Origin: Struthio camelus
Taxonomy: Eukaryota > Chordata > Aves > Struthioniformes > Struthionidae
Assembly (NCBI RefSeq): GCF_040807025.1
Contig: NC_090942.1
Location: 66,110,911-66,174,910 of the forward strand
DNA length: 64,000 nucleotides
Direction of reading: 5' to 3'
Shown here: positions 51,661 to 63,050 of the stretch, piece after piece
How the letters are laid out: each line of letters starts with the position of its first letter
How positions within the stretch are numbered: the stretch's first letter is position 1
The notes under the pieces: model-generated
Seen by the model: the letters and a program-made list of their open reading frames with translations, nothing else
The model's database searches: none
Told to the model about the DNA's origin: nothing
Translations under genes and position numbers: made by a program

Positions 51661-51666
51661 TTTATT
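51661..51666 (-). terminator. CHRM2: Candidate proximal poly(A) signal of CHRM2 (AATAAA)
   Basis: AATAAA on the minus strand about 55 bases after the stop. No clear GU-rich element follows it, and so short a 3' UTR would be unusual for this gene, so it is probably weak or unused. Confidence 0.2.
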
Positions 51667-51721
51667 CAGCTTGCAACTTCTTCACCCTTTCCATTATTAT
51701 TTTTTATTATCATTATTATTT

Positions 51722-53122
51722 TTACCTTGTAGCTCCAATATTCTTGTAATGACACATAAGAAGGTGCTTAAAGGTCTTCTTGAAAGTAGCATTGCAGAGC
51801 GCATAACAAGCAGGGTTGATTGTACTGTTGATATAACAGAGCCAGTAACCTATAGTCCATACGGTACCGGGAATGCAGGACGTGCAGAAGCTGTTGATAA
51901 GCACCATCACGTTGTATGGGGTCCAGGTGATGATGAAGGCCAGGAGAATGGCCAAAATAGTCCTTGTCACTTTTTTTTCTCTAGAAGGAGGCAGTTTCTT
52001 TTTGGCTGGCTGCTTTGTCATCTTGACAATCTTCCGGGCTACACTGTTTTGTTTCTCCTCCTTATTGTTGCCTACAATCTCCACAGTGGTGTTGGTGGGT
52101 GCACAGCAGTCACCTTTTTGCGACTTAGTGACTATCCTGATGCATGTCAGCTTGGAGTTCTCCACTTTGAGATGGTCCTGGGAGGCAGAAGCCTGGCTGG
52201 CCTCTCTGGCACCTTCGTCCTCTTTCATGTTGGAGGCGACAACACTAACAGAGGTGGAGTCATTGGAGCTCTCCTTCTCCTCCCCTTGAACACAGTTCTC
52301 CGTCACAGTCTCTCCAGCGGTTTTCCCGTTCTGGACTTTGCTGTGCTCCAAACCATCCCCACTGGTTGAGATGTTGTTATTGTTTGGTTTCACTATTTTA
52401 CCTTGGACGAGACTGGGGGAAACTGGATCCTGGTTTTGGGCAGCTTCCTTTTTCCCTTTTTTAATCCGACTCTTGCTGGCTCGAGAGATTTGCCAGTAAA
52501 GGACAGTCATGATGATAACAGGCAAATAGAAGGCTGCAATGGCAGTGCCAAAAGTGACGGCCGCATTGGAAAAAAATTGAATGTAGCAATCCCCATCTGG
52601 GACAGTCCTTCCCCCCACAATGAACTGCCAGAAGAGAATTGCCGGGGCCCACAGGATGAAGGACAGCACCCAAGCAGCTGCAATCATCATGCCTGCCATC
52701 TTGGTGGTCCTCTTTACAGGGTATGTCAGAGGCTTGGTGACACAGAAATATCTGTCAAAGCTGATAATGAGGAGGTTCATTACGGAGGCATTGCTGACCA
52801 CATAGTCAAGAGCCAGCCAGAGGTCGCACACCACAGGCCCTAGGGGCCAGTAGCCTATCACAGTGTAAAGGGTATATAGGTTCATGGAGAAGACGCCGAT
52901 GATCAAGTCAGCGCATGCCAAGCTGAACAGGAAATAATTGTTGACAGTCTGCAGGTGCCTGTTGACTTTGATTGACACCATGACCAGGATGTTCCCTATT
53001 ATGGTGACTAGACTGAGAGACCCTGCTACCAGGACGATGAAGACCACCTCAACAGTTTTATAGGGACTCTCCAGAGCCATCGCATTTTCAGTGGAAGAGT
53101 TTATGTATGTTGAGTTATTCAT
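51722..53122 (-). CDS. CHRM2: Muscarinic acetylcholine receptor M2 (complete coding sequence, single exon)
   Basis: Class A GPCR for acetylcholine, coupling to Gi/o in the plasma membrane; in the family it slows the heart and acts as a presynaptic autoreceptor. The 466-residue product has seven membrane segments at about 24-48, 61-83, 99-122, 142-165, 187-210, 388-410 and 421-443. Visible hallmarks are three N-glycosylation sequons before residue 11, the ligand aspartate D106, DRY at 123-125, the C99-C179 disulfide pair, W400, Y403 and N404 in helix 6, C413/C416 in the third outer loop, Y426 and Y430 in helix 7, NPxxY at 436-440, and palmitoylation candidate C457. The third inner loop (about 211-387) carries the acidic Ser/Thr cluster at 281-293 (GRK site in the family) and VTxxIL at 385-390 (Gi coupling). 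The reading frame continues 11 codons upstream to a GTG, but the ATG at 53122-53120 gives the normal N-terminus. The stop is TAA at 51724-51722. No frameshift or lost key residue is seen. Confidence 0.98.
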   Translation of the reverse strand: MNNSTYINSSTENAMALESPYKTVEVVFIVLVAGSLSLVTIIGNILVMVSIKVNRHLQTVNNYFLFSLACADLIIGVFSMNLYTLYTVIGYWPLGPVVCDLWLALDYVVSNASVMNLLIISFDRYFCVTKPLTYPVKRTTKMAGMMIAAAWVLSFILWAPAILFWQFIVGGRTVPDGDCYIQFFSNAAVTFGTAIAAFYLPVIIMTVLYWQISRASKSRIKKGKKEAAQNQDPVSPSLVQGKIVKPNNNNISTSGDGLEHSKVQNGKTAGETVTENCVQGEEKESSNDSTSVSVVASNMKEDEGAREASQASASQDHLKVENSKLTCIRIVTKSQKGDCCAPTNTTVEIVGNNKEEKQNSVARKIVKMTKQPAKKKLPPSREKKVTRTILAILLAFIITWTPYNVMVLINSFCTSCIPGTVWTIGYWLCYINSTINPACYALCNATFKKTFKHLLMCHYKNIGATR

Positions 53123-53161
53123 TTCTGTGCTGCTAACAAGATACCCGATTATCACTTAAGC
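53123..53161 (-). other. CHRM2: CHRM2 5' UTR part of the coding exon
   Basis: These 39 bases lie between the inferred exon start and the ATG. They contain an in-frame TAA (53158-53156) directly followed by GTG, and no upstream ATG, so translation should start at 53122. The TAA shows that the receptor frame cannot continue into an upstream exon. Confidence 0.8.
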
Positions 53162-53190
53162 CTGCAGAAGAAAGAAAACAAAACAATACT
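53162..53190 (-). other. CHRM2: 3' splice site (acceptor) before the CHRM2 coding exon
   Basis: Read on the minus strand, a pyrimidine-rich tract (TTTTGTTTTCTTTCTTCTG) ends in CAG, with the AG at 53163-53162 and the exon beginning G at 53161. This is a near-ideal acceptor just upstream of the start codon. It matches the known CHRM2 structure in other vertebrates, where non-coding 5' exons are spliced to one coding exon. Confidence 0.85.
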
Positions 53191-55382
53191 GTTATGAAAT
53201 TATTCCCTTTATGTTTGATGAATGGATCCCAGAAAAACTATACGGAAAGAATTTAAAAGTAGCAGACTGTGTGCAGAAGAATCATTCAGCTTTGGCTAAT
53301 TAAAACACCTTGTAACATATAATATTCCATTAGGAATAATATACCAATAAGATCTGATAAAATATGTGACAGAAGCACATCCTTTGAATCCAGGCCTAAA
53401 TTTTTAAATCTTAACATGCATTTCTCTCTTTGATGTATTATAAAATTTACAATAACTTGAAAATTTTGGAACTGGATCTGAATATCGATTCCCACCCCAC
53501 GAATGTAAAAACTCAGTTTGTTCATTTCACGCCCATTTCCAAATAAAGTGTCCAGCCCTGAGAATTGTCATTATTGGAACCTGACATGAAGATGTGATTT
53601 ACGAGGAACTGGATCACATATGTTGACCTATCTTTCCTTCAGGTTACAACCGAGTATACTTCTGTGAGGTTCATCGAACAAGTTTGTGTCATCTCTCCCT
53701 CTCATTTTCTTACACTACAGTTGCTTTTTTGTCAGCATTTGCAAAGAGGATGGCACTGCGTCAAACTGAAATTATTAGTCTGCTGATAAAAAAAGCAGTG
53801 TAGGTCTGTTGAAGTCGATAGAAATATAAGACTCACCTCAGCTGAGCGTCTGGCTGTCTAATTAGATGTCTACAACATCTTTGTTGTTGTTGTTTTCATT
53901 TCTGAGGTAAGTGAGATTATTTAAAGTGTTTTTTGTATGTCCTCTTGGCTATTTGTGCTTGGAAAAAGGGATTTATTTTTAATATGAAGAGGTCATCTCT
54001 TGATGCTCGTGTGCTCATACTTGCCTCATTTTTTTCAGAAAATAATACGTTTTAATCTATATTGCATAAAAATGTGATATAAGGCATGAAACAGCAGGCC
54101 GATGGAAAGAAAGAAACAACTAAAAACCAATTCTGCTCATACACAGCAATCCCTTTTCTGCCCCATATAACCTATTGACAGTATTCAACAAATAGTAATT
54201 AAAACACTAGCTATATATATTTGATAGCAGACCAAGAAAACAGCACACACTTTTGCCTTAGGGATATGTACTATCCTTGTGTACATCCCCTGGAAATCAA
54301 TAGAATGCACTGGACTTGTACAGCCGATCTCTGAGCAGTCATTATTTATGAGCTGTGCTCCGGGGTTATCGAGGCATGAAGGACAGATGTGACGGAGAAG
54401 TTTTAGATCGTTTCTAATTGGAATATTTTCCTTTTTTTTCCCCAACAAGGCACCACTTCTTTAGGATAGATCTTCTAGAAGTAGGGGTATAACTGAAGGA
54501 AAACAACACCCCAGTTAGCCTACGTTTGGCTCCTCTATACTTCGGGGATTAAGAAATCCTTCTCTGGCCCCTGTGACAAACCTGTTGATGCTTAGGCACC
54601 TACATGTCACTTAAACAGAGCAATGCATTTTCATTGTCATTTCATCACTGCATATTTTCTTTCAGTGCAAGAGGAGGAAGATGATGTCAAATGTGAGCAC
54701 AACAACAAAAAACCCTTGTGACCTCTAAGAAAAATATGCAAGTCTGCGTCTGTGGAAAAGTCAAAATGTTACACCAAGGTAAGGGCTCTCTGTCTGAGGT
54801 AACTTTATAATCTTGCAATTTATACCCAAAGGAACACAACAGGCTGAAGATAGGGCTCGTGCATTTTTCTTTACTTTTAAAAACAGATGAGATTTGTTTG
54901 ACAATTCTATGGAGAAGTGAACACCTGGATAAACAGATGAGCGTAAGGCTGGACAGACATTTTTTCCTACTATCTGTTCACAGTTACCTGCCCAGAAGCC
55001 TTAGCATGAGGTTCAAGAGAACAAAACTGTGAGGAGCAGAAGTCTGATAATGAGGGAGAAATGCTTTAATTAGATATGTGTTTTGTATAGTATGACTGGG
55101 CTGATGGGAATATAACAGAGTGTATACTCTGTACAAAAAATAGACAGGAGAATAGCCGAGACACCTTCAATCTATAGGACTGCCATTTCAGTAAGTCGCT
55201 GTGTCCTTTTTCACCTTAGAGCTGAACAGCTGACTATCCAGTTAGATGTGTAAGAAAGATAATCAGTTTTTTGGGACAAGCTGAGAACATCTCCCAAGCA
55301 TAGTTGTTTATGAGCATTCTTGAAATAATGTATTTTTGATGAAAAGATGAAATATCTCTCAGAGATGTATTGATTGATGTAG

Positions 55383-55403
55383 TGATTCTGTGATTCTGTG
55401 ATT
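55383..55403 (+). repeat. CR1-tail-like 8-mer repeat
   Basis: TGATTCTG repeated about two and a half times, like the ATTCTATG-type 8-mer tails that end CR1 elements. No CR1 body is recognisable just upstream, so it may be an orphan tail or chance simple repeat within the CHRM2 intron. Confidence 0.3.
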
Positions 55404-56076
55404 TCAAAACAGATTTCAGCTAAAAAAATGTTTGGGATCCAGGGCTCTCCAGCTACCTCTGGTGACAGAGAGTTAGAGAGGGAGCAAGACAAGCTGGTAA
55501 AGGGAGGGAAGAGAGTGAAAGAGAGGATGTGTGCTGAAAAATTCATGCTTTTTGACTAGCAAACAGGAGTTTTAGTACACTTTCATTTTGCAAAATGTTC
55601 AGAGGTTTTATTTTCATTCCACTGAAGTTCCAAAATTAATTTCAAAACCTTGAAAGCTGATGTGAAATGGAATTACCATCTTCTAGCTAACTTTATTACT
55701 AACCCTTTTCAGCTGATATTTTTACCTGCTTCCAGTGGATATGTTGATGATTAAGGAATAAATTCATTGGAGATAATTGTCTGGGGTGCAAGGAGCTAGA
55801 TGAGACCGAAAGGCCAGTTTTACTTGTTAGGAATAGGATTTTGCTGTGTTTGTTTGGACAGAAACAGTGCAAAGGAACCCCTTTCCCAGTGACCTCTCTT
55901 TGCACTAAACAACGTGCCTGCCGTGGCAGGGTTGGTAGTTCTGCCCTGTAAATCACATTGGCTGCTACTGCTTTCTTAGGTACAGACAACATGGTGACAA
56001 ATTCAGCCATCAGTTACTCTGGTAAAATCTTCCCTTGCTTATATCAGTGGGACTGTGAAGTGAAACACATTTTGTC

Positions 56077-56119
56077 TGTGTGTGTGCGTGTGTGTGTGTG
56101 TGTGCGTGCGCGCGCGTGT
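56077..56119. repeat. (TG)n/(CG)n dinucleotide repeat, Z-DNA-prone
   Basis: Forty-three bases of strictly alternating pyrimidine and purine, mostly TG with CG steps and a GCGCGCGCG core at 56110-56116. Located in the CHRM2 5' intron about 3 kb upstream of the coding exon. Confidence 0.95.
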
Positions 56120-59100
56120 TGATGAGAACGTACAGGACGGAAGAAAGGGCTTGATTTCAAGCAGCATATATCTTCAGTGTTGACACTGCTACCATTTTGC
56201 TCATTTGAGCACCAGGGTATATGTGCTTCCTAATCCAAGAGTCTCTGCAGCCTGCTGGACTGTTTTCTGCTCACTCCAGTAGGGTTTTAATCAGCCCCAT
56301 ATTGTTTCTTATTGTGGCCAGTTGCTCCGGTGGTACCAGACTGCCTGTGGACTGCTTTTGTTTTTGTCATGCCACCAGCCCATCTCTCCCACTGGAGAGG
56401 CAGTTGTTATGGAAACAGATGTTGTTCATCAGGCAGACCTAAGGGGCAGAGGCATTTTAAGGTAATATGACCTCCCATTATGAGAAGTACCAGATCTTAG
56501 TCTTGCACAAACAGAGCTCTCCTCTGCGAACCCGTGGGTATTTGTGCGAGTTGCACAATATGGCACTGACTCCTGCAGGCTACCATAATTTATCCTTGTG
56601 TATGAAGTGCATTCTTGCTAAACAGAGAATATCCAGAAAAGGCAAGAAATCTCTCTTGTGGCCTGAAAAGCAACTACGTTCATTTTCTGAAATATATTCT
56701 AAAATATATATGACTCTGTGGTATGCAAACGCCATATTTACTACATGGAAAATGTCCAAGGCCATGAAATGTACAAATAAAATAATTCATGGTTTGATAA
56801 GTAGACGGGAAACATTTCCAGTGCAGTAGTTTCCCCTCTCTAAAGAGTTACTTCACAGTAGGGGAAATCATTCCCATTCCCTCTTTCGACTTATGAAAAG
56901 TTTTGGATAGGACCAGGGGATTTAGTGAGCCATAACGTACAGGCACCCTTGGTGCGGCGTGACCCTAGGTCTTTTTGCAGCCAGCAATTCCGTGACAGGC
57001 AGAAGCAGGGCACTGGCATGGGTTGCTAAACCTGGACCGCTGGCACTTCCCGAAGAGAAACCTGGCACAGGCTGCCGTAAAACTTCCCAGGGCATGCTGG
57101 AGCCACAGGTCTTGGAAAAGAGATGTGTCTGCCACTCTTTCCTCCATTTCTTTCCACAGCAGTCACTAGGAACAGCGTAACTGAGGTCTGCAAAGTGGAT
57201 TTGTTCCTGCAAACTGGTGTTTTGCTGTAAATGGGCACTGCAGGGAATGTGAGGGAGCAAAATTAGGCTGTTCAGGACATTCATCCTGTTCCTTCGCAGG
57301 CTGTGAAACGACATGCAAGAACGCAAGAGCAAGGAGAAAGGACAAGGATTAGATGTCACCCTTAGGTTCATTACCCTTAAATGTGCCATACTTAGGAACT
57401 ACATCCTACTGACTGTGCTTTCCAGCAGCCTTGAGAGCATCCCATGCCTTTGGCTCAGATGAATCTTCTAGCACTCTTTGCGGTTCTTTGTTTAGAACGT
57501 ATCTCCAGCATCTGCCACAAAACTGACTATGGAAATTCTGTGTATATTGGAAAAATTGGTTGATATGCCATGCCTGTCAAAGTTTATTAGATAAATCTTT
57601 CTTTCATATTGTGTATATTGCCAAGCTAAATATGGTAATAATTTAATAGCTTCTTTGAATCCTGTGAAACCATATAAAGGCCCAGAGATGAAAGAGGAAG
57701 CAAACAATCTATACTTGAAACTCATATTTGTGATTTAAATGGGATTACCCAGGAACCTATCTGAATTGCTACTTTGAGTGCTTTTCAGCATGCAGCTCTC
57801 ACACAAAAGTAAAACATATTTTTCTGACTTCTCCTCTCCGTCTTTGTATCAGTTCCTCTCCAGTCCAAAACTATGTAAAATGGGTTTGATTTTTGCTGGT
57901 AGCAGGAATAGATTTTTCTCTTTTTCCCAAAATGGTTTTATTCCTGAACTGCACTGGTTTGGGTTCTAAATTTATTCTTGGAACCATTTACACCCACAGC
58001 GAGTTTAAAAAAAAAAAAAGAAAGAGAGAGAGAAATAGAGAAATAAAACCCCTAAGACCATGACAAATATACTAGGCACATTTATCAGAATTTGTCACAG
58101 ACTTTGAAAGATATGACAGATCTTGTCTGGACTTTTTGTAAAAAATACATTTCAAAATATTCCCAAATATTAGAGGATTAAATTCTTCCCTGCACGGGTT
58201 ACCTTTCACAATCCTTCTGAAACTGGAGACTTCTCTGCAAGGTGTAATTGCCTCTATCTGGTCCAACTTTCTTATTTCTATGCACATTTGTTTCTCCCAA
58301 TCAACACATATCCTACAAAAAAAGATATTCTGGGGGCCTGTCTGGACCTACTTGTCCCCATCTCCTCATGAAGAGTACTAAGCACAAAATAAACAATTTC
58401 TGCACATATCTTGAAATGATCAGTGTCCTAGAGGATTAACTGAAGCAAATTAACACTATGCCACTGGCAACAACTGAAATAAAGCAAAAATAAAAAAGCT
58501 TCCCCAAAAGCAGCAGGGAACTGTTCATGAGTAGGTGGCAGTGCTGGCACCAACGTTACTGCCTCAGTGCTATTGTTAGGGCCTGAGGATTTGTTCAGCA
58601 CTTAATTACATCTTGCTCACTGCTGTTCTGATTGTCTAAAGCTGGTTAATATAGTGCCTTGAGCCCAACCAGTTTGCATTCAAAATCACACAAGGGGAAG
58701 TATAGGCAGTATAGATAAAAATATGGTCTCTCTAGTTCCAGAAAACAACCAAAAGGAAGCTGTTGTTCCTCAGAGGTCTAAATAATTATTTATTTCTACT
58801 ACATTGGTGCTGTTGTTGTTATTACTATTACTATAGTTATGCTGAGAGTCACCCACTGGTAATAGGGCACTTACTCTACTATTCTTCTGTAAGTGTAGCT
58901 TGGCTGCAAGTATGTCTTTGGTGCTAGCATTTTTCAGGACCTGTGTAATCAGGAAAGTATTCGCATTCTGCCTGTGGGCAGCTGACATCATTCCAAGTTA
59001 AATTCTGCTTGTTGCTGCACTGGGAAAAGCTGAAAAATATACTTCTGCATGATTTTATCTGTCTAGATTCACAAAAAGGGATTTTTAACTCCTGGAAAAA

Positions 59101-59451
59101 AGAGATATCTTCCCTCACATGTCTCCTTATTCCTGCTAGGATTGCAGATAAAGAACCCGTCATCCCAAACCAGTGAGTAAAGAGCTAACTCTCGTGGATA
59201 AGATAGGGTAAGACTTTTTTCTGTGCTCTGGTGGAGCTATCCTGGAGTACACATGTACAGTGTGGTTGCCATATGATTACAGGAGGTCGGATAACATGAT
59301 CCACATCACTCCCTATGAATAGTTCATGCAGCTCTGCGCACCTCAGCCTGCCAGAGATGCTTACACATTGGAGGGAACTTGCAGATGGTGAGTGAAAAGA
59401 CAGGGTGTGTTTCACCATTGGCTTTCAAGTAATATAAATAGTTTAGAGCAA

Positions 59452-59471
59452 TTTAGCTTTGGAAAGCTAAA
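59452..59471. repeat. Small perfect hairpin
   Basis: TTTAGCTTT-GG-AAAGCTAAA, 9-bp arms, in the CHRM2 intron. No known function. Confidence 0.5.
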
Positions 59472-62400
59472 AAAAAAGTAGAATGGTAATTTTTCCTTTT
59501 TCAGGTAAGCTGCAGGGGTAGGGAACTAGAAGTCTAGTTACTAAGATCAAAACAACTTTATAACCTAAAATTCATTAAGAGAATAAAGTGATTTTTCGGC
59601 TTTGGAGCATGATAGCCAAAATGGAGTTGTTATTTAAACTGGACAGAAGAGGCTTTTGCTGTCCTCCTCAGGTCCTTGACATTGTTTTCAGCTGACATTT
59701 ACAGTAGCTGCAAGTGCAGGATGTAGGAGAATGAGACTCCGACCTCAGTGCCTTCCAAAGGGATGCTGGTCCTTTTCCTGTGTGCACCTCCACAGACGAA
59801 TGGGGAAAGAAAAAGAAAGGAAAAGAAAGAATGGGAAAATATTTACTAGCAGCACTATTAATATTATTTGCTGAGCTCCTTTAAAAGATTGGTCAGGGAA
59901 GTGAAAGCCTCTGGAGAGCTGCCAGAAACCGTGTCAGCTGAGGACAGGACAGGTACTGTAGGAATCTAGCTGCCCATAATGTTGGGCTGAGCAAAGAGCA
60001 GAGCAGTTGTGTTGGAATGATCCCATGACTAGTGCTTATTTTTAAACCCCATTTGTACAAAGAAATCTTATCCATGCACAGCCTGGTCCACAGCCCAACA
60101 CATATTGTCAATTAACTGGAGTACTAGGGTTCTCCAGTAAAAGACAGCGTTCAAGAGTATATTTGCAGCTGCAGACAGCTACAGCTCTTTAATGACATAA
60201 ATAAAAAACGTAAGTAGTATGAGGCTGAAACTGTCAAAGATGACTCAGAGATTTAAATGTGCAATGCCTATTGAAACAAATAGAGAACTATGCGACTCTG
60301 CAAGGTGGCTTAAGGAGATCTTAGATGTCTCGAATACCGTAGAGGAAATAATGTTTAGATCTCAGTAAATGTCATCTGTCATTAGAGCCAGGTTATGTTC
60401 AGTGAATAAAGTATCTGTGAAAGTACTGGCTGCAAGACCGGCCTCAGCAGTGTCTTTGCAGTGAGTTGCAGTGAGGACTGTCCATCTCTCCATTCACTGA
60501 CCAAGGGAGGAGAAAGAAAAGCACAAGGAAGAGCCTAAAGTGAGGAAAGATGCCAGAGCACATGATGTCATTGCAGCCTGCCCCTGCAAGGGAAGCTGCG
60601 CAATAACTCTGATGGTGCTCAGCAGCTCATGGCAGCAAATTCCTCCTCACTCATTCTTCTTGCAATCAGTTTAGTTATTTGGGCTCAGTGTGAGCTACAG
60701 GGTCTCACTCAAAACATTGATAACAGAGTGGAATATGTACCATATGCAGCTGAGGAAGGAAAACTCTGACCCAGATGCCCTATGCAACAACTATTAGATA
60801 TTAGCAAATGTCTAGCAAATATTAGAAGAAGACTATATTTTTAATATGGCCTATCTACCTCCCTCATGTAATTTTCAGTCTAAGCAGGGTTTTCAAAGCA
60901 GGTACCTGAATTTACTATCTAGTGAATGAAGAGAAGCAGGAGCCTTTTGAAGCTTCCTACAGCTCTCTCTAGAGGATTGAGTTAAATGGATAGGATCTCC
61001 ATCTAGAGGCACACAAGGGCACCTACCGTGTAAAGCAGCCACTTGCTGTTGTAGGACTGCTTCGATATGTGCTGAAAGTTTAGGTGCAAATTAAATATTT
61101 GTATGAGGACCCACTTTTTATTATAATTCTTTGAGGATCAGAAATATAATTTAATGAAATGCTGAAACTGTTAGAGTTGGATATTCTTGTAGCAAGCAAT
61201 CTGAATACTGAGGTATAGTTAGACAGGGGTGTCTCCTGCACAGACATTCCGGCTTGGACCTGAACTTTCCCCCTGTAGCCAGTATTATTTAGTCATCACC
61301 TGGGGCTTGATCCAACTCAAAGCCCAGCTCAAAGTGATGCTTCAGATTAGGTCATAAATGAGTCAGAAGAATGGCTGGTGTCATCAAAAGACACCAAAAC
61401 TAGGGACTAGCTCATGCCACTCACACAGCTCCATCAATGGACCCATGCTCATTTCCGCTTGCAGAGGTTATAGGCTGGCTATAAAAGGGAGGTCAAAATG
61501 ATAGATTTCAGCAAGTCACTTCCCTTCCCTTCCTTGCACAGCACCACTGTTGCTTTAAGTGGGCTGGAATTCCTCACCCTTGCCCACCTGAACAAGTCAA
61601 GTTTTACCTGAATATAAGTAGCTTCTTTCAAGCACTTTAGACAAAATACTTACATTATAACTTAGATTAAAGTTATTCACGACCTCAGCCACTGAGAAAG
61701 GTTCTCTCAGCAGAAGAGCTATTTAAGCTTCTGTTAAGGTTGAATTGAACATCATCAGATTCCAGGATATATTCTTTGAAGAAGCAGTGCCATGATAGGT
61801 AAGTATTCCCTATGCAGCCCAGTATGAATTGGAACTGCAGCACTTCATTATCCTCATATCGCCTATCATGCCTGTGCTATTAAGTAGAAAAACCCCATGA
61901 GAGCTACTCAAAGTCCCCAGGTGACAAGTGACAAAGCCAGGGCAGGAGCAGAGGGTTCAGAAGGCAGACTAAAACTAACTTATAATTTGTTCTGAATACT
62001 TGAAGCTCATGCATGACAGAAATACATCTCTTATTTAAAACATGTACAGGCAGATCTAAAAAAAAATGCACATTCTTTATGTTTTCACCTAGTTGAAAAG
62101 ATTTTTCCTCCAAAGCCTGCAGGAATATTGGTGATGAAATAATGATGAAGAACTACAATACAACACACAGTGTTTTTCAAAGAATCACTAATTAAACACC
62201 TCAACCTGCCAAAGAGTCCAGCAAAGATACTGTGATATTCTGGCAAATCTCTGCAAATCCCTCCGAGTCATGGAGATCCTTTTGAGATCCTGAATAAACC
62301 CATAGAGACTCACACTGTCCCTCAGAGAATTTGCAGCCGTCATCTGTGTCTCTGAGAGGAATATTAGCATACTGTGGGCCCAGAGAGGCAGTTATTGAAA

Positions 62401-62835
62401 TTAAAGAAAATTTTTCCTTTTCCCTTGATTGGAATCGGCGCTAGCACACGGCTTTTATCAGTAATTCCTTTATTATCTAGCAGAGTCACATGCAATACCT
62501 CTAGCTGATCCCCACATCTGCTTCTGAAAGCACTCTGTGTCTTTACTCAGCAAATGCTATCTAGACTTGTTTATCAGTCCATCATGGTCACTCTCACATG
62601 AATTTTTCAAGAGTGGTTAAAATCCAGTCCATTCTGCTTCTGTGTCAAGTGATCTTGGACATTTTTACATATCTCCTGTCCTACTGAACAGCTCACCTGA
62701 AATGTAGATTCAAAGCACAGAGAAGAAAACTGACTCTGTGATACAAAAGGACTGGCCTAAATTCTTTGCAAGAATTTAAAAATATATTGAACCCAAATTC
62801 AAACTTATTTCTAAGAGAAAATACCACTGGGCACC

Positions 62836-62852
62836 TTTTTTTTTTTTTTTTT
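62836..62852. repeat. T17 homopolymer
   Basis: Seventeen consecutive T in the CHRM2 intron; no retroposed gene body recognised beside it. Confidence 0.93.
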
Positions 62853-63023
62853 AATATCTGTGTATTTCTGCAGACCACATTTAAGGCAGTGATAGTGAAA
62901 CAGTGAAAGAGTGCTTGCCTGACCAGAAGAGAGTCATACCTAAGTTCTCAAATCCAAATTCGTACTTTCAGGCCCATTTTGCAGCTTGAAAGACGAAATT
63001 TGTTTGGGAAAGAATGACTGTAA

Positions 63024-63050
63024 GATCCAAAAGATCCAAAAGGTCCAAAA
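63024..63050. repeat. 9-bp tandem repeat, three units
   Basis: GATCCAAAA twice then GGTCCAAAA, in the CHRM2 intron. Confidence 0.85.

Larger units (their letters stand above)
45535..51721 (-). other. CHRM2: Probable long 3' UTR of CHRM2
   Basis: From the TAA down to the distal poly(A) signal there is no second gene, no convincing ORF and no recognised transposon copy. The DNA is AT-rich with simple-sequence tracts (A24 on the transcript strand at 47462-47439, AAAAAG repeats at 48757-48721, a tandem repeat at 48615-48675). Long 3' UTRs of several kilobases are usual for the CHRM2 coding exon in vertebrates. The extent is inferred from the poly(A) signal, not from transcript data; shorter forms ending near 50440 or 51661 are possible. 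Confidence 0.45.

Noticed and set aside
51671..52369. 232-codon plus-strand ORF overlapping the end of CHRM2
   Set aside because: It is antisense to CHRM2 and open only because of receptor codon bias. It has no domain and its first part is low-complexity 3' UTR sequence.
52403..52843. 146-codon plus-strand ORF within CHRM2
   Set aside because: Antisense shadow of the receptor coding sequence.
56922..57389. 155-codon minus-strand ORF in the CHRM2 intron
   Set aside because: No domain or splice-site context recognised. Length is compatible with chance in a slightly GC-richer patch.
61260..61340. GGGCTTGATCCAACTCAAAGCCCAGC as an old interspersed repeat
   Set aside because: It resembles a common reptilian repeat phrase, but the match is too short and degraded to call.
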